This document shows, in pieces, positions 8,040-21,954 of a stretch of DNA of 64,000 nt. A program made the translations under genes and the position numbers. The stretch lies in assembly GCA_034769895.1 (NCBI GenBank), contig CM068368.1, positions 688,401,877 through 688,465,876 of the forward strand, read 5' to 3'. The notes under the pieces were generated by a model. It did no database searches. It saw only the letters and a list, made by a program, of their open reading frames with translations, and had not been told where the DNA came from. Position 1 is the stretch's first letter; every line of letters begins with the position of its first letter. Source of the stretch: Magicicada septendecula (taxonomy: Eukaryota; Arthropoda; Insecta; Hemiptera; Cicadidae).

Positions 8040-9105
8040 ATACCCCCCCAATAAGAGGTTGAAGGCCGAAGCGTTCAAACTCTTATTGCCTAAACCCTAA
8101 GAGGATCAGTGAGGATATGGCGCCGCAACCCCCCTGAGCACTCTACTAAAATCATGGGTTCTTACCCCCCTAGTCCGGCGACTGTGGCACATTCAATTAA
8201 AAAATCAACATACGGCCTTCCATCACTCCATATCCCACAACTGATTTGTTTCCTCTTAGCCGTACTGGTTCATTGACAAAGCACTGGCTCATTTTTTATT
8301 ATAAAATATCTCTTAACCCTAGAAAATAGTATTAACAGAACAATATAGGATATATACAATACAGGAGTACATATAAGTTCCAGTCAAAATGACGCATTAA
8401 TTATACAGAATTGCATTTACACAGAATTTCCTTCAGTTTTCAATTTTAAATGAATATTTTAATCATTATGTTTTTTTATCAATTATTTATTTTACCATTA
8501 CAATCAAAATTCAGTTCAAACTAGATTTAAAGTCATATTAAAAATTATCTTTTCAATTTATTTAATTACCTTTCATTAAATTTAACTCATATTTTTTAAT
8601 TAACAATTTCAAAATTAATTACATTTTTCAAAATGATCCGACATAAAATATTACCTACATTATTCAAAAAATTTACATTCCTTTCTTCACATATGGAATT
8701 TCTTTTTATTTCATAATAGGATTTTCCTACTGGCAATGATTCAGCAGACTACAACACTTTTGTTATTGTCAACTCAGCTTCAACACCTCTGGCTGTAAAC
8801 ATTAGTCAAAACATACAACACACCTGTTTACATAAACGGTCGTCTGCCAGACTGGTGTTATAAACACTCCTTCAGTCTAAACATTCTGCTTACCTCACCT
8901 CTAACACCTGTACTGCACTTTTCAATTTTTTATAAATCTTTTAGTTAACAATTGTAATAATATAATAATTTTTATACAATTAATTTCACTATAATATATT
9001 TACAAATCTTTATCATTATTATTTCAGTTTTATCACACTTCAATGTCCAAGGTTGCGAGGTCTGAACCGTAAAACAAAATATTTACAATTGTTCCTTTAT
9101 GAAGT

Positions 9106-9489
9106 TCAGCCTCCATCGTCAAAAATTAGTCTGGTCTTTATGTAACACTTTTCAATTTTATTGATACGCCACATATGGTTATTTTTTGTTTTATAACCAC
9201 AAGAACTTATTTTTTCCATTGTACCAAAACAATAATCTATAGGGTTACCCCCCAAAATTATCTTATCATAAATCAAGTTGACATCAGTATTATTTGTAAA
9301 GTCTCCGTCAGTGTTTTTTGTTATTACCATTGCATTATTATTACCATATTCTGCTACTATAGGTTCATTAACAGGCAAATATTTGTCATCAATATACACA
9401 TTGTTTGTCACACAAGGTATGTTTTTAATTCTACCAGTTCTCTCACTATTTAAACTCTGTATTAACTCTTCATAATCTCTCTTCCCCAT
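9106..9489 (-). CDS. ORF2, 127 aa, U3
   Basis: First unit from the left with Arg at about residue 108 (CGC codon region near 9168). The upstream CT run is 15 bases, so ORF1 reads past its usual stop and overlaps this ORF by 28 bp in another frame. Confidence 0.48.
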   Translation of the reverse strand: MGKRDYEELIQSLNSERTGRIKNIPCVTNNVYIDDKYLPVNEPIVAEYGNNNAMVITKNTDGDFTNNTDVNLIYDKIILGGNPIDYCFGTMEKISSCGYKTKNNHMWRINKIEKCYIKTRLIFDDGG

Positions 9490-10514
9490 AATATATTTCT
9501 ACCATTCTCTCTCTCTCTCTCATAATCACTTTCATCACCACAACATTTCATAATCTCACTCCATCCAGAGGGCAACACAACATTATTACAACATCTGGCT
9601 TTACCAGATACACAAAAATAATTTCTTTGACATTTAAAAGACCTTTTGTCTTCTACAAAAACTAACGAGGAACCTTTGTCCTCCAACACTACTGGTGAAA
9701 CCTTTTCTTCACCTATCTCACAAGAAAAATTTGCCCTCTTTTCACCCTCTACACTTAAACTGTCTTCACACTCTCTCTCATTCTCATCGGCATTTGCTAA
9801 CAACACTTCATTACTAAACTCTACTTCAACAAAATCTTCCTTATCACTCTCAACATTAATCTCCTTGTTCTCTACTACCACGTTTTTACACATATCATTA
9901 TAATTCTGATTTGTTTTACATTCAAAATTTTCGATTACCTTTTGTATTTGTTTATCAATTTTTTCTGACACTTGTTCTTTAATAGTGTTGAAACATTCAT
10001 CCATCTCATTTAGACGTTTATTCATACTGATTTCGAACTTAACATTTTGTGTATTCATTTCACATAAACGCTTATCAAATTTTTGGTCAATATTATTTAT
10101 ATCACCCTTTAACTCATGGAATTTGCTATTAATTGTATTAAATTTAACATCAGAATCACTCTTCTGTTCATTGAAAAGCAATTGCATCATTTTTATCATA
10201 TCATTATCCTCAGATTGTTTATTTTTATTCAAAATATCACTATAATATTGACGACTCGGATCACTATAATATTGACGACTCGGAAAACTTTGTGTTCCGA
10301 GTCGTCAATATTATAGTGATATTTAGTTAAGTAACGTACACGTCATGGACAACGAAATCCAAGTATTTTTATTCATTACGGGTGGGGTTACCTGAATCCC
10401 TGAGTCATCTATTTCATCTGACTTACTTGATTCTCTATTTTGAACTGGGATTGGGGTCGAATGGACCTCCAACCCACTCATGACCGTTGATTCGGTCAAA
10501 CTATTATTTTCCAT
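9462..10514 (-). pseudogene. ORF1 split by foldback insertion, U3
   Basis: 5' piece 10323-10514 (63 codons); 3' piece open 9462-10232 with first ATG at 10199. The 15-base GA run puts the C-terminus in a new frame, adding about 13 residues before the stop inside ORF2. Confidence 0.58.
10232..10363. mobile_element. 132 bp foldback insertion, U3
   Basis: Same position, hairpin and 12 bp flanking repeat as at 6473-6604. Confidence 0.68.
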
Positions 10515-10679
10515 TTTTGTTTTATATTATTTTTACATATATAAATATGCCCGGTTTTGCTTTCACAGTCTACAATTTACAACCTCGCCCCACTCCCAAA
10601 TAACCCGTTCTGCAGCTTAATTAGGTCTGGCGAATATACGTTATAAACCCTATACTCGAGTCCCTGTTCGGGCGCCATT

Positions 10680-11798
10680 TGTAACTACTCACTTAATTCC
10701 TATTAATAATTAATTCTTACCTTAGGGTTTTTCCCAGAGTCGTACAGACGAAACTGCTGCAGAAAGGATTATTCGAGATACAAGGGGTAAAGATCAAATA
10801 CACAGTTTGTGCTAAAACAAATTGCCTCTGGTTTATTATGCAAAATAACTACTTCGTCTCTCTTTCATGACATTTAAAATTCTTATTTCTTTTCGTTAGA
10901 TTAAATACTCGTTGAATGAGTAACAATTTGTAAAAATCAAACAAAGTAACAAAATGAATATTTCTTAATTAACTAGCTTATGACAACTATGGTATACCAC
11001 AACTATTTATTTTTAGCAATGAACCAATACGTGACGTAGCCACACACTCACACACATTCGTTCTTTGACTTTGTCGTTCTATTTAAACCCCACTTTGAGA
11101 TCTCTGAGGTACATTTAAGATTTACAATTTATTTATGTTGAATTATACTCTGGAGAAAAAGGTAAAATGATATTGGTTAAAACTCAGTTAATACTTAACG
11201 TCTGAAGAACTCCGCTGTTTTGCACTTCTGCTGTGAATGCACTGGTTTTTTTTTCTTTGGTTAACACACCATAAATTAGTTTTGACACTGTTTACCCGCG
11301 GGTACTGTTATTGATTATTTCGTGTTAGGTTGATGCGCCACTATTATTTTAATCCACTTTAGAATAACAATTCTTTTTATTTTGTCGACCGACATAAATT
11401 TTCGAACACTTAGCTCGTTTAGATTGACCGCGCGGCCATGAGTTGCAACTGGAACTCGGCCGCACGTTTTACTGTTTGTACAACTTTTAACACTGTTAAA
11501 GCGTTGAAAGATAGGCCTACTCTTAAATACAGCCTATCTTGCACCCGAGGCCACCGTTTGAATTTAAATCACCAACTTTACTGTCTGATGCTGCTTACTA
11601 CTGTTCACTCTCTGATGACAAACTGCATACTGTGATTCACAAAAAGCCTGCTGCTGGGCCGGTTACGCAATACGTCTGGGCAATTGTTTAGGCTAACTGT
11701 ATGTAGGTTGTACTGGGGCTCCTCACAGGTGAAAGTTAACAATTTATTAATTGCTGAATTAAAATTAAAACTGGATCACACACTTCTGTACCGTTACA
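10680..11798 (-). repeat. LTR between U3 and U4 (1,119 bp)
   Basis: PBS 10659-10677; C7 at 11802-11808; hairpin 11809-11846. Carries an A in place of G (TTTAGATTGACC near 11420), shared only with the LTR at 18197-19315. Confidence 0.74.
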
Positions 11799-12864
11799 AT
11801 ACCCCCCCAATAAGAGGTTGAAGGCCGAAGCGTTCAAACTCTTATTGCCTAAACCCTAAGAGGATCAGTGAGGATATGGCGCCGCAACCCCCCTGAGCAC
11901 TCTACTAAAATCATGGGTTCTTACCCCCCTAGTCCGGCGACTGTGGCACATTCAATTAAAAAATCAACATACGGCCTTCCATCACTCCATATCCCACAAC
12001 TGATTTGTTTCCTCTTAGCCGTACTGGTTCATTGACAAAGCACTGGCTCATTTTTTATTATAAAATATCTCTTAACCCTAGAAAATAGTATTAACAAAAC
12101 AATATAGGATATATACACTACAGGAGTACATATAAGTTCCAGTCAAAATGACGCATTAATTATACAGAATTGCATTTACACAGAATTTCCTTCAGTTTTC
12201 AATTTTAAATGAATATTTTAATCATTATGTTTTTTTATCAATTATTTATTTTACCATTACAATCAAAATTCAGATCAAACTAGATTTAAAGTCATATTAA
12301 AAATTATCTTTTCAATTTATTTAATTACCTTTCATTAAATTTAACTCATATTTTTTAATTAACAATTTCAAAATTAATTACATTTTTCAAAATGATCTGA
12401 CATAAAATATTACCTACATTATTCAAAAAATTTACATTCCTTTCTTCACATATGGAATTTCTTTTTATTTCATAATAGGATTTTCCTACTGGCAATGATT
12501 CAGCAGACTACAACACTTTTGTTATTGTCAACTCAGCTTCAACACCTCTGGCTGTAAACATTAGTCAAAACATACAACACACCTGTTTACATAAACGGTC
12601 GTCTGCCAGACTGGTGTTATAAACACTCCTTCAGTCTAAACATTCTGCTTACCTCACCTCTAACACCTGTACTGCACTTTTCAATTTTTTATAAATCTTT
12701 TAGTTAACAATTGTAATAATATAATAATTTTTATACAATTAATTTCACTATAATATATTTACAAATCTTTATCATTATTATTTCAGTTTTATCACACTTC
12801 AATGTCCAAGGTTGCGAGGTCTGAACCGTAAAACAAAATATTTACAATTGTTCCTTTATGAAGT

Positions 12865-13248
12865 TCAGCCTCCATCGTCAAAAATTAGTCTGGTCTTTAT
12901 GTAACACTTTTCAATTTTATTGATACGCCACATATGGTTATTTTTTGTTTTATAACCACAAGAACTTATTTTTTCCATTGTACCAAAACAATAATCTATA
13001 GGGTTACCCCCCAAAATTATCTTATCATAAATCAAGTTGACATCAGTATTATTTGTAAAGTCTCCGTCAGTGTTTTTTGTTATTACCATTGCATTATTAT
13101 TACCATATTCTGCTACTATAGGTTCATTAACAGGCAAATATTTGTCATCAATATACACATTGTTTGTCACACAAGGTATGTTTTTAATTCTACCAGTTCT
13201 CTCACTATTTAAACTCTGTATTAACTCTTCATAATCTCTCTTCCCCAT
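12865..13248 (-). CDS. ORF2, 127 aa, U4
   Basis: Arg variant. Overlaps the ORF1 3' end by 28 bp as in U3. Confidence 0.48.
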   Translation of the reverse strand: MGKRDYEELIQSLNSERTGRIKNIPCVTNNVYIDDKYLPVNEPIVAEYGNNNAMVITKNTDGDFTNNTDVNLIYDKIILGGNPIDYCFGTMEKISSCGYKTKNNHMWRINKIEKCYIKTRLIFDDGG

Positions 13249-14272
13249 AATATATTTCTACCATTCTCTCTCTCTCTCTCATAATCACTTTCATCACCAC
13301 AACATTTCATAATCTCACTCCATCCAGAGGGCAACACAACATTATTACAACATCTGGCTTTACCAGATACACAAAAATAATTTCTTTGACATTTAAAAGA
13401 CCTTTTGTCTTCTACAAAAACTAACGAGGAACCTTTGTCCTCCAACACTACTGGTGAAACCTTTTCTTCACCTATCTCACAAGAAAAATTTGCCCTCTTT
13501 TCACCCTCTACACTTAAACTGTCTTCACACTCTCTCTCATTCTCATCGGCATTTGCTAACAACACTTCATTACTAAACTCTGCTTCAACAAAATCTTCCT
13601 TATCACTCTCAACATTAATCTCCTTGTTCTCTACTACCACGTTTTTACACATATCATTATAATTCTGATTTGTTTATATTCAAAATTTTCGATTACCTTT
13701 TGTATTTGTTTATCAATTTTTTCTGACACTTGTTCTTTAATAGTGTTGAAACATTCATCCATCTCATTTAGACGTTTATTCATACTGATTTCGAACTTAA
13801 CATTTTGTGTATTCATTTCACATAAACGCTTATCAAATTTTTGGTCAATATTATTTATATCACCCTTTAACTCATGGAATTTGCTATTAATTGTATTAAA
13901 TTTAACATCAGAATCACTCTTCTGTTCATTGAAAAGCAATTGCATCATTTTTATCATATCATTATCCTCAGATTGTTTATTTTTATTCAAAATATCACTA
14001 TAATATTGACGACTCGGATCACTATAATATTGACGACTCGGAAAACTTTGTGTTCCGAGTCGTCAATATTATAGTGATATTTAGTTAAGTAACGTACACG
14101 TCATGGACAACGAAATCCAAGTATTTTTATTCATTACGGGTGGGGTTACCTGAATCCCTGAGTCATCTATTTCATCTGACTTACTTGATTCTCTATTTTG
14201 AACTGGGATTGGGGTCGAATGGACCTCCAACCCACTCATGACCGTTGATTCGGTCAAACTATTATTTTCCAT
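13221..14272 (-). pseudogene. ORF1 split by insertion and by a frameshift, U4
   Basis: 5' piece 14081-14272. The middle piece, open 13634-13990 (first ATG 13957), ends early because a base is lost near 13672 (GTTTATATTC for GTTTTACATTC). A third piece, 13221-13652, has its own ATG. The coiled coil is therefore separated from the acidic and Cys-rich parts. Val is changed to Ala in the acidic segment (near 13582), also in U6. Confidence 0.62.
13990..14121. mobile_element. 132 bp foldback insertion, U4
   Basis: Same site and structure as in U2. Confidence 0.68.
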
Positions 14273-14437
14273 TTTTGTTTTATATTATTTTTACATATAT
14301 AAATATGCCCGGTTTTGCTTTCACAGTCTACAATTTACAACCTCGCCCCACTCCCAAATAACCCGTTCTGCAGCTTAATTAGGTCTGGCGAATATACGTT
14401 ATAAACCCTATACTCGAGTCCCTGTTCGGGCGCCATT

Positions 14438-15556
14438 TGTAACTACTCACTTAATTCCTATTAATAATTAATTCTTACCTTAGGGTTTTTCCCAGAGTCG
14501 TACAGACGAAACTGCTGCAGAAAGGATTATTCGAGATACAAGGGGTAAAGATCAAATACACAGTTTGTGCTAAAACAAATTGCCTCTGGTTTATTATGCA
14601 AAATAACTACTTCGTCTCTCTTTCATGACATTTAAAATTCTTATTTCTTTTCGTTAGATTAAATACTCGTTGAATGAGTAACAATTTGTAAAAATCAAAC
14701 AAAGTAACAAAATGAATATTTCTTAATTAACTAGCTTATGACAACTATGGTATACCACAACTATTTATTTTTAGCAATGAACCAATACGTGACGTAGCCA
14801 CACACTCACACACATTCGTTCTTTGACTTTGTCGTTCTATTTAAACCCCACTTTGAGATCTCTGAGGTACATTTAAGATTTACAATTTATTTATGTTGAA
14901 TTATACTCTGGAGAAAAAGGTAAAATGATATTGGTTAAAACTCAGTTAATACTTAACGTCTGAAGAACTCCGCTGTTTTGCACTTCTGCTGTGAATGCAC
15001 TGGTTTTTTTTTCTTTGGTTAACACACCATAAATTAGTTTTGACACTGTTTACCCGCGGGTACTGTTATTGATTATTTCGTGTTAGGTTGATGCGCCACT
15101 ATTATTTTAATCCACTTTAGAATAACAATTCTTTTTATTTTGTCGACCGACATAAATTTTCGAACACTTAGCTCGTTTAGGTTGACCGCGCGGCCATGAT
15201 TTGCAACCTGAACTCGGCCGCACGTTTTACTGTTTGTACAACTTTTAACACTGTTAATGCGTTGAAAGATAGGCCTACTCTTAAATACAGCCTATCTTGC
15301 ACCCGAGGCCACCGTTTGAATTTAAATCACCAACTTTACTGTCTGATGCTGCTTACTACTGTTCACTCTCTGATGACAAACTGCATACTGTGATTCACAA
15401 AAAGCCTGCTGCTGGGCCGGTTACGCAATACGTCTGGGCAATTGTTTAGGCTAACTGTATGTAGGTTGTACTGGGGCTCCTCACAGGTGAAAGTTAACAA
15501 TTTATTAATTACTGAATTAAAATTAAAACTGGATCACACACTTCTGTACCGTTACA
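14438..15556 (-). repeat. LTR between U4 and U5 (1,119 bp)
   Basis: PBS 14417-14435; C7 at 15560-15566; hairpin 15567-15604. Shares the ATGATTTGCAACCTG variant (15196) with the LTR at 21955-23073. Confidence 0.74.
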
Positions 15557-16622
15557 ATACCCCCCCAATAAGAGGTTGAAGGCCGAAGCGTTCAAACTCT
15601 TATTGCCTAAACCCTAAGAGGATCAGTGAGGATATGGCGCCGCAACCCCCCTGAGCACTCTACTAAAATCATGGGTTCTTACCCCCCTAGTCCGGCGACT
15701 GTGGCACATTCAATTAAAAAATCAACATACGGCCTTCCATCACTCCATATCCCACAACTGATTTGTTTCCTCTTAGCCGTACTGGTTCATTGACAAAGCA
15801 CTGGCTCATTTTTTATTATAAAATATCTCTTAACCCTAGAAAATAGTATTAACAAAACAATATAGGATATATACAATACAGGAGTACATATAAGTTCCAG
15901 TCAAAATGACGCATTAATTATACAGAATTGCATTTACACAGAATTTCCTTCAGTTTTCAATTTTAAATGAATATTTTAATCATTATGTTTTTTTATCAAT
16001 TATTTATTTTACCATTACAATCAAAATTCAGTTCAAACTAGATTTAAAGTCATATTAAAAATTATCTTTTCAATTTATTTAATTACCTTTCATTAAATTT
16101 AACTCATATTTTTTAATTAACAATTTCAAAATTAATTACATTTTTCAAAATGATCCGACATAAAATATTACCTACATTATTCAAAAAATTTACATTCCTT
16201 TCTTCACATATGGAATTTCTTTTTATTTCATAATAGGATTTTCCTACTGGCAATGATTCAGCAGACTACAACACTTTTGTTATTGTCAACTCAGCTTCAA
16301 CACCTCTGGCTGTAAACATTAGTCAAAACATACAACACACCTGTTTACATAAACGGTCGTCTGCCAGACTGGTGTTATAAACACTCCTTCAGTCTAAACA
16401 TTCTGCTTACCTCACCTCTAACACCTGTACTGCACTTTTCAATTTTTTATAAATCTTTTAGTTAACAATTGTAATAATATAATAATTTTTATACAATTAA
16501 TTTCACTATAATATATTTACAAATCTTTATCATTATTATTTCAGTTTTATCACACTTCAATGTCCAAGGTTGCGAGGTCTGAACCGTAAAACAAAATATT
16601 TACAATTGTTCCTTTATGAAGT

Positions 16623-17006
16623 TCAGCCTCCATCGTCAAAAATTAGTCTGGTCTTTATGTAACACTTTTCAATTTTATTGATACGCCACATATGGTTATT
16701 TTTTGTTTTATAACCACAAGAACTTATTTTTTCCATTGTACCAAAACAATAATCTATAGGGTTACCCCCCAAAATTATCTTATCATAAATCAAGTTGACA
16801 TCAGTATTATTTGTAAAGTCTCCGTCAGTGTTTTTTGTTATTACCATTGCATTATTATTACCATATTCTGCTACTATAGGTTCATTAACAGGCAAATATT
16901 TGTCATCAATATACACATTGTTTGTCACACAAGGTATGTTTTTAATTCTACCAGTTCTCTCACTATTTAAACTCTGTATTAACTCTTCATAATCTCTCTT
17001 CCCCAT
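16623..17006 (-). CDS. ORF2, 127 aa, U5
   Basis: Arg variant, otherwise the same translation. Confidence 0.48.
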   Translation of the reverse strand: MGKRDYEELIQSLNSERTGRIKNIPCVTNNVYIDDKYLPVNEPIVAEYGNNNAMVITKNTDGDFTNNTDVNLIYDKIILGGNPIDYCFGTMEKISSCGYKTKNNHMWRINKIEKCYIKTRLIFDDGG

Positions 17007-18031
17007 AATATATTTCTACCATTCTCTCTCTCTCTCTCATAATCACTTTCATCACCACAACATTTCATAATCTCACTCCATCCAGAGGGCAACACAACAT
17101 TATTACAACATCTGGCTTTACCAGATACACAAAAATAATTTCTTTGACATTTAAAAGACCTTTCGTCTTCTACAAAAACTAACGAGGAACCTTTGTCCTC
17201 CAACACTACTGGTGAAACCTTTTCTTCACCTATCTCACAAGAAAAATTTGCCCTCTTTTCACCCTCTACACTTAAACTGTCTTCACACTCTCTCTCATTC
17301 TCATCGGCATTTGCTAACAACACTTCATTACTAAACTCTACTTCAACAAAATCTTCCTTATCACTCTCAACATTAATCTCCTTGTTCTCTACTACCACGT
17401 TTTTACACATATCATTATAATTCTGATTTGTTTTACATTCAAAATTTTCGATTACCTTTTGTATTTGTTTATCAATTTTTTCTGACACTTGTTCTTTAAT
17501 AGTGTTGAAACATTCATCCATCTCATTTAGACGTTTATTCATACTGATTTCGAACTTAACATTTTGTGTATTCATTTCACATAAACGCTTATCAAATTTT
17601 TGGTCAATATTATTTATATCACCCTTTAACTCATGGAATTTGCTATTAATTGTATTAAATTTAACATCAGAATCACTCTTCTGTTCATTGAAAAGCAATT
17701 GCATCATTTTTATCATATCATTATCCTCAGATTGTTTATTTTTATTCAAAATATCACTATAATATTGACGACTCGGATCACTATAATATTGACGACTCGG
17801 AAAACTTTGTGTTCCGAGTCGTCAATATTATAGTGATATTTAGTTAAGTAACGTACACGTCATGGACAACGAAATCCAAGTATTTTTATTCATTACGGGT
17901 GGGGTTACCTGAATCCCTGAGTCATCTATTTCATCTGACTTACTTGATTCTCTATTTTGAACTGGGATTGGGGTCGAATGGACCTCCAACCCACTCATGA
18001 CCGTTGATTCGGTCAAACTATTATTTTCCAT
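16979..18031 (-). pseudogene. ORF1 split by foldback insertion, U5
   Basis: 5' piece 17840-18031; 3' piece open 16979-17749 with first ATG at 17716. A private change near 17164 turns a Lys into Glu. Confidence 0.58.
17749..17880. mobile_element. 132 bp foldback insertion, U5
   Basis: Same site and structure as in U2. Confidence 0.68.
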
Positions 18032-18196
18032 TTTTGTTTTATATTATTTTTACATATATAAATATGCCCGGTTTTGCTTTCACAGTCTACAATTTACAAC
18101 CTCGCCCCACTCCCAAATAACCCGTTCTGCAGCTTAATTAGGTCTGGCGAATATACGTTATAAACCCTATACTCGAGTCCCTGTTCGGGCGCCATT

Positions 18197-19315
18197 TGTA
18201 ACTACTCACTTAATTCCTATTAATAATTAATTCTTACCTTAGGGTTTTTCCCAGAGTCGTACAGACGAAACTGCTGCAGAAAGGATTATTCGAGATACAA
18301 GGGGTAAAGATCAAATACACAGTTTGTGCTAAAACAAATTGCCTCTGGTTTATTATGCAAAATAACTACTTCGTCTCTCTTTCATGACATTTAAAATTCT
18401 TATTTCTTTTCGTTAGATTAAATACTCGTTGAATGAGTAACAATTTGTAAAAATCAAACAAAGTAACAAAATGAATATTTCTTAATTAACTAGCTTATGA
18501 CAACTATGGTATACCACAACTATTTATTTTTAGCAATGAACCAATACGTGACGTAGCCACACACTCACACACATTCGTTCTTTGACTTTGTCGTTCTATT
18601 TAAACCCCACTTTGAGATCTCTGAGGTACATTTAAGATTTACAATTTATTTATGTTGAATTATACTCTGGAGAAAAAGGTAAAATGATATTGGTTAAAAC
18701 TCAGTTAATACTTAACGTCTGAAGAACTCCGCTGTTTTGCACTTCTGCTGTGAATGCACTGGTTTTTTTTTCTTTGGTTAACACACCATAAATTAGTTTT
18801 GACACTGTTTACCCGCGGGTACTGTTATTGATTATTTCGTGTTAGGTTGATGCGCCACTATTATTTTAATCCACTTTAGAATAACAATTCTTTTTATTTT
18901 GTCGACCGACATAAATTTTCGAACACTTAGCTCGTTTAGATTGACCGCGCGGCCATGAGTTGCAACTGGAACTCGGCCGCACGTTTTACTGTTTGTACAA
19001 CTTTTAACACTGTTAAAGCGTTGAAAGATAGGCCTACTCTTAAATACAGCCTATCTTGCACCCGAGGCCACCGTTTGAATTTAAATCACCAACTTTACTG
19101 TCTGATGCTGCTTACTACTGTTCACTCTCTGATGACAAACTGCATACTGTGATTCACAAAAAGCCTGCTGCTGGGCCGGTTACGCAATACGTCTGGGCAA
19201 TTGTTTAGGCTAACTGTATGTAGGTTGTACTGGGGCTCCTCACAGGTGAAAGTTAACAATTTATTAATTGCTGAATTAAAATTAAAACTGGATCACACAC
19301 TTCTGTACCGTTACA
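18197..19315 (-). repeat. LTR between U5 and U6 (1,119 bp)
   Basis: PBS 18176-18194; C7 at 19319-19325; hairpin 19326-19363. Matches the LTR at 10680-11798 at its private A. Confidence 0.74.
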
Positions 19316-20381
19316 ATACCCCCCCAATAAGAGGTTGAAGGCCGAAGCGTTCAAACTCTTATTGCCTAAACCCTAAGAGGATCAGTGAGGATATGGCGCC
19401 GCAACCCCCCTGAGCACTCTACTAAAATCATGGGTTCTTACCCCCCTAGTCCGGCGACTGTGGCACATTCAATTAAAAAATCAACATACGGCCTTCCATC
19501 ACTCCATATCCCACAACTGATTTGTTTCCTCTTAGCCGTACTGGTTCATTGACAAAGCACTGGCTCATTTTTTATTATAAAATATCTCTTAACCCTAGAA
19601 AATAGTATTAACAAAACAATATAGGATATATACACTACAGGAGTACATATAAGTTCCAGTCAAAATGACGCATTAATTATACAGAATTGCATTTACACAG
19701 AATTTCCTTCAGTTTTCAATTTTAAATGAATATTTTAATCATTATGTTTTTTTATCAATTATTTATTTTACCATTACAATCAAAATTCAGATCAAACTAG
19801 ATTTAAAGTCATATTAAAAATTATCTTTTCAATTTATTTAATTACCTTTCATTAAATTTAACTCATATTTTTTAATTAACAATTTCAAAATTAATTACAT
19901 TTTTCAAAATGATCTGACATAAAATATTACCTACATTATTCAAAAAATTTACATTCCTTTCTTCACATATGGAATTTCTTTTTATTTCATAATAGGATTT
20001 TCCTACTGGCAATGATTCAGCAGACTACAACACTTTTGTTATTGTCAACTCAGCTTCAACACCTCTGGCTGTAAACATTAGTCAAAACATACAACACACC
20101 TGTTTACATAAACGGTCGTCTGCCAGACTGGTGTTATAAACACTCCTTCAGTCTAAACATTCTGCTTACCTCACCTCTAACACCTGTACTGCACTTTTCA
20201 ATTTTTTATAAATCTTTTAGTTAACAATTGTAATAATATAATAATTTTTATACAATTAATTTCACTATAATATATTTACAAATCTTTATCATTATTATTT
20301 CAGTTTTATCACACTTCAATGTCCAAGGTTGCGAGGTCTGAACCGTAAAACAAAATATTTACAATTGTTCCTTTATGAAGT

Positions 20382-20765
20382 TCAGCCTCCATCGTCAAAA
20401 ATTAGTCTGGTCTTTATGTAACACTTTTCAATTTTATTGATACGCCACATATGGTTATTTTTTGTTTTATAACCACAAGAACTTATTTTTTCCATTGTAC
20501 CAAAACAATAATCTATAGGGTTACCCCCCAAAATTATCTTATCATAAATCAAGTTGACATCAGTATTATTTGTAAAGTCTCCGTCAGTGTTTTTTGTTAT
20601 TACCATTGCATTATTATTACCATATTCTGCTACTATAGGTTCATTAACAGGCAAATATTTGTCATCAATATACACATTGTTTGTCACACAAGGTATGTTT
20701 TTAATTCTACCAGTTCTCTCACTATTTAAACTCTGTATTAACTCTTCATAATCTCTCTTCCCCAT
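20382..20765 (-). CDS. ORF2, 127 aa, U6
   Basis: Arg variant, same as U4. Confidence 0.48.
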   Translation of the reverse strand: MGKRDYEELIQSLNSERTGRIKNIPCVTNNVYIDDKYLPVNEPIVAEYGNNNAMVITKNTDGDFTNNTDVNLIYDKIILGGNPIDYCFGTMEKISSCGYKTKNNHMWRINKIEKCYIKTRLIFDDGG

Positions 20766-21789
20766 AATATATTTCTACCATTCTCTCTCTCTCTCTCATA
20801 ATCACTTTCATCACCACAACATTTCATAATCTCACTCCATCCAGAGGGCAACACAACATTATTACAACATCTGGCTTTACCAGATACACAAAAATAATTT
20901 CTTTGACATTTAAAAGACCTTTTGTCTTCTACAAAAACTAACGAGGAACCTTTGTCCTCCAACACTACTGGTGAAACCTTTTCTTCACCTATCTCACAAG
21001 AAAAATTTGCCCTCTTTTCACCCTCTACACTTAAACTGTCTTCACACTCTCTCTCATTCTCATCGGCATTTGCTAACAACACTTCATTACTAAACTCTGC
21101 TTCAACAAAATCTTCCTTATCACTCTCAACATTAATCTCCTTGTTCTCTACTACCACGTTTTTACACATATCATTATAATTCTGATTTGTTTATATTCAA
21201 AATTTTCGATTACCTTTTGTATTTGTTTATCAATTTTTTCTGACACTTGTTCTTTAATAGTGTTGAAACATTCATCCATCTCATTTAGACGTTTATTCAT
21301 ACTGATTTCGAACTTAACATTTTGTGTATTCATTTCACATAAACGCTTATCAAATTTTTGGTCAATATTATTTATATCACCCTTTAACTCATGGAATTTG
21401 CTATTAATTGTATTAAATTTAACATCAGAATCACTCTTCTGTTCATTGAAAAGCAATTGCATCATTTTTATCATATCATTATCCTCAGATTGTTTATTTT
21501 TATTCAAAATATCACTATAATATTGACGACTCGGATCACTATAATATTGACGACTCGGAAAACTTTGTGTTCCGAGTCGTCAATATTATAGTGATATTTA
21601 GTTAAGTAACGTACACGTCATGGACAACGAAATCCAAGTATTTTTATTCATTACGGGTGGGGTTACCTGAATCCCTGAGTCATCTATTTCATCTGACTTA
21701 CTTGATTCTCTATTTTGAACTGGGATTGGGGTCGAATGGACCTCCAACCCACTCATGACCGTTGATTCGGTCAAACTATTATTTTCCAT
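20738..21789 (-). pseudogene. ORF1 split by insertion and frameshift, U6
   Basis: Pieces 21598-21789, 21151-21507 (first ATG 21474) and 20738-21169, with the same one-base loss (near 21189) and the same Val-to-Ala change as U4. The shared lesion shows copying of the U4-U5 block, not independent decay. Confidence 0.62.
21507..21638. mobile_element. 132 bp foldback insertion, U6
   Basis: Same site and structure as in U2. Confidence 0.68.
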
Positions 21790-21954
21790 TTTTGTTTTAT
21801 ATTATTTTTACATATATAAATATGCCCGGTTTTGCTTTCACAGTCTACAATTTACAACCTCGCCCCACTCCCAAATAACCCGTTCTGCAGCTTAATTAGG
21901 TCTGGCGAATATACGTTATAAACCCTATACTCGAGTCCCTGTTCGGGCGCCATT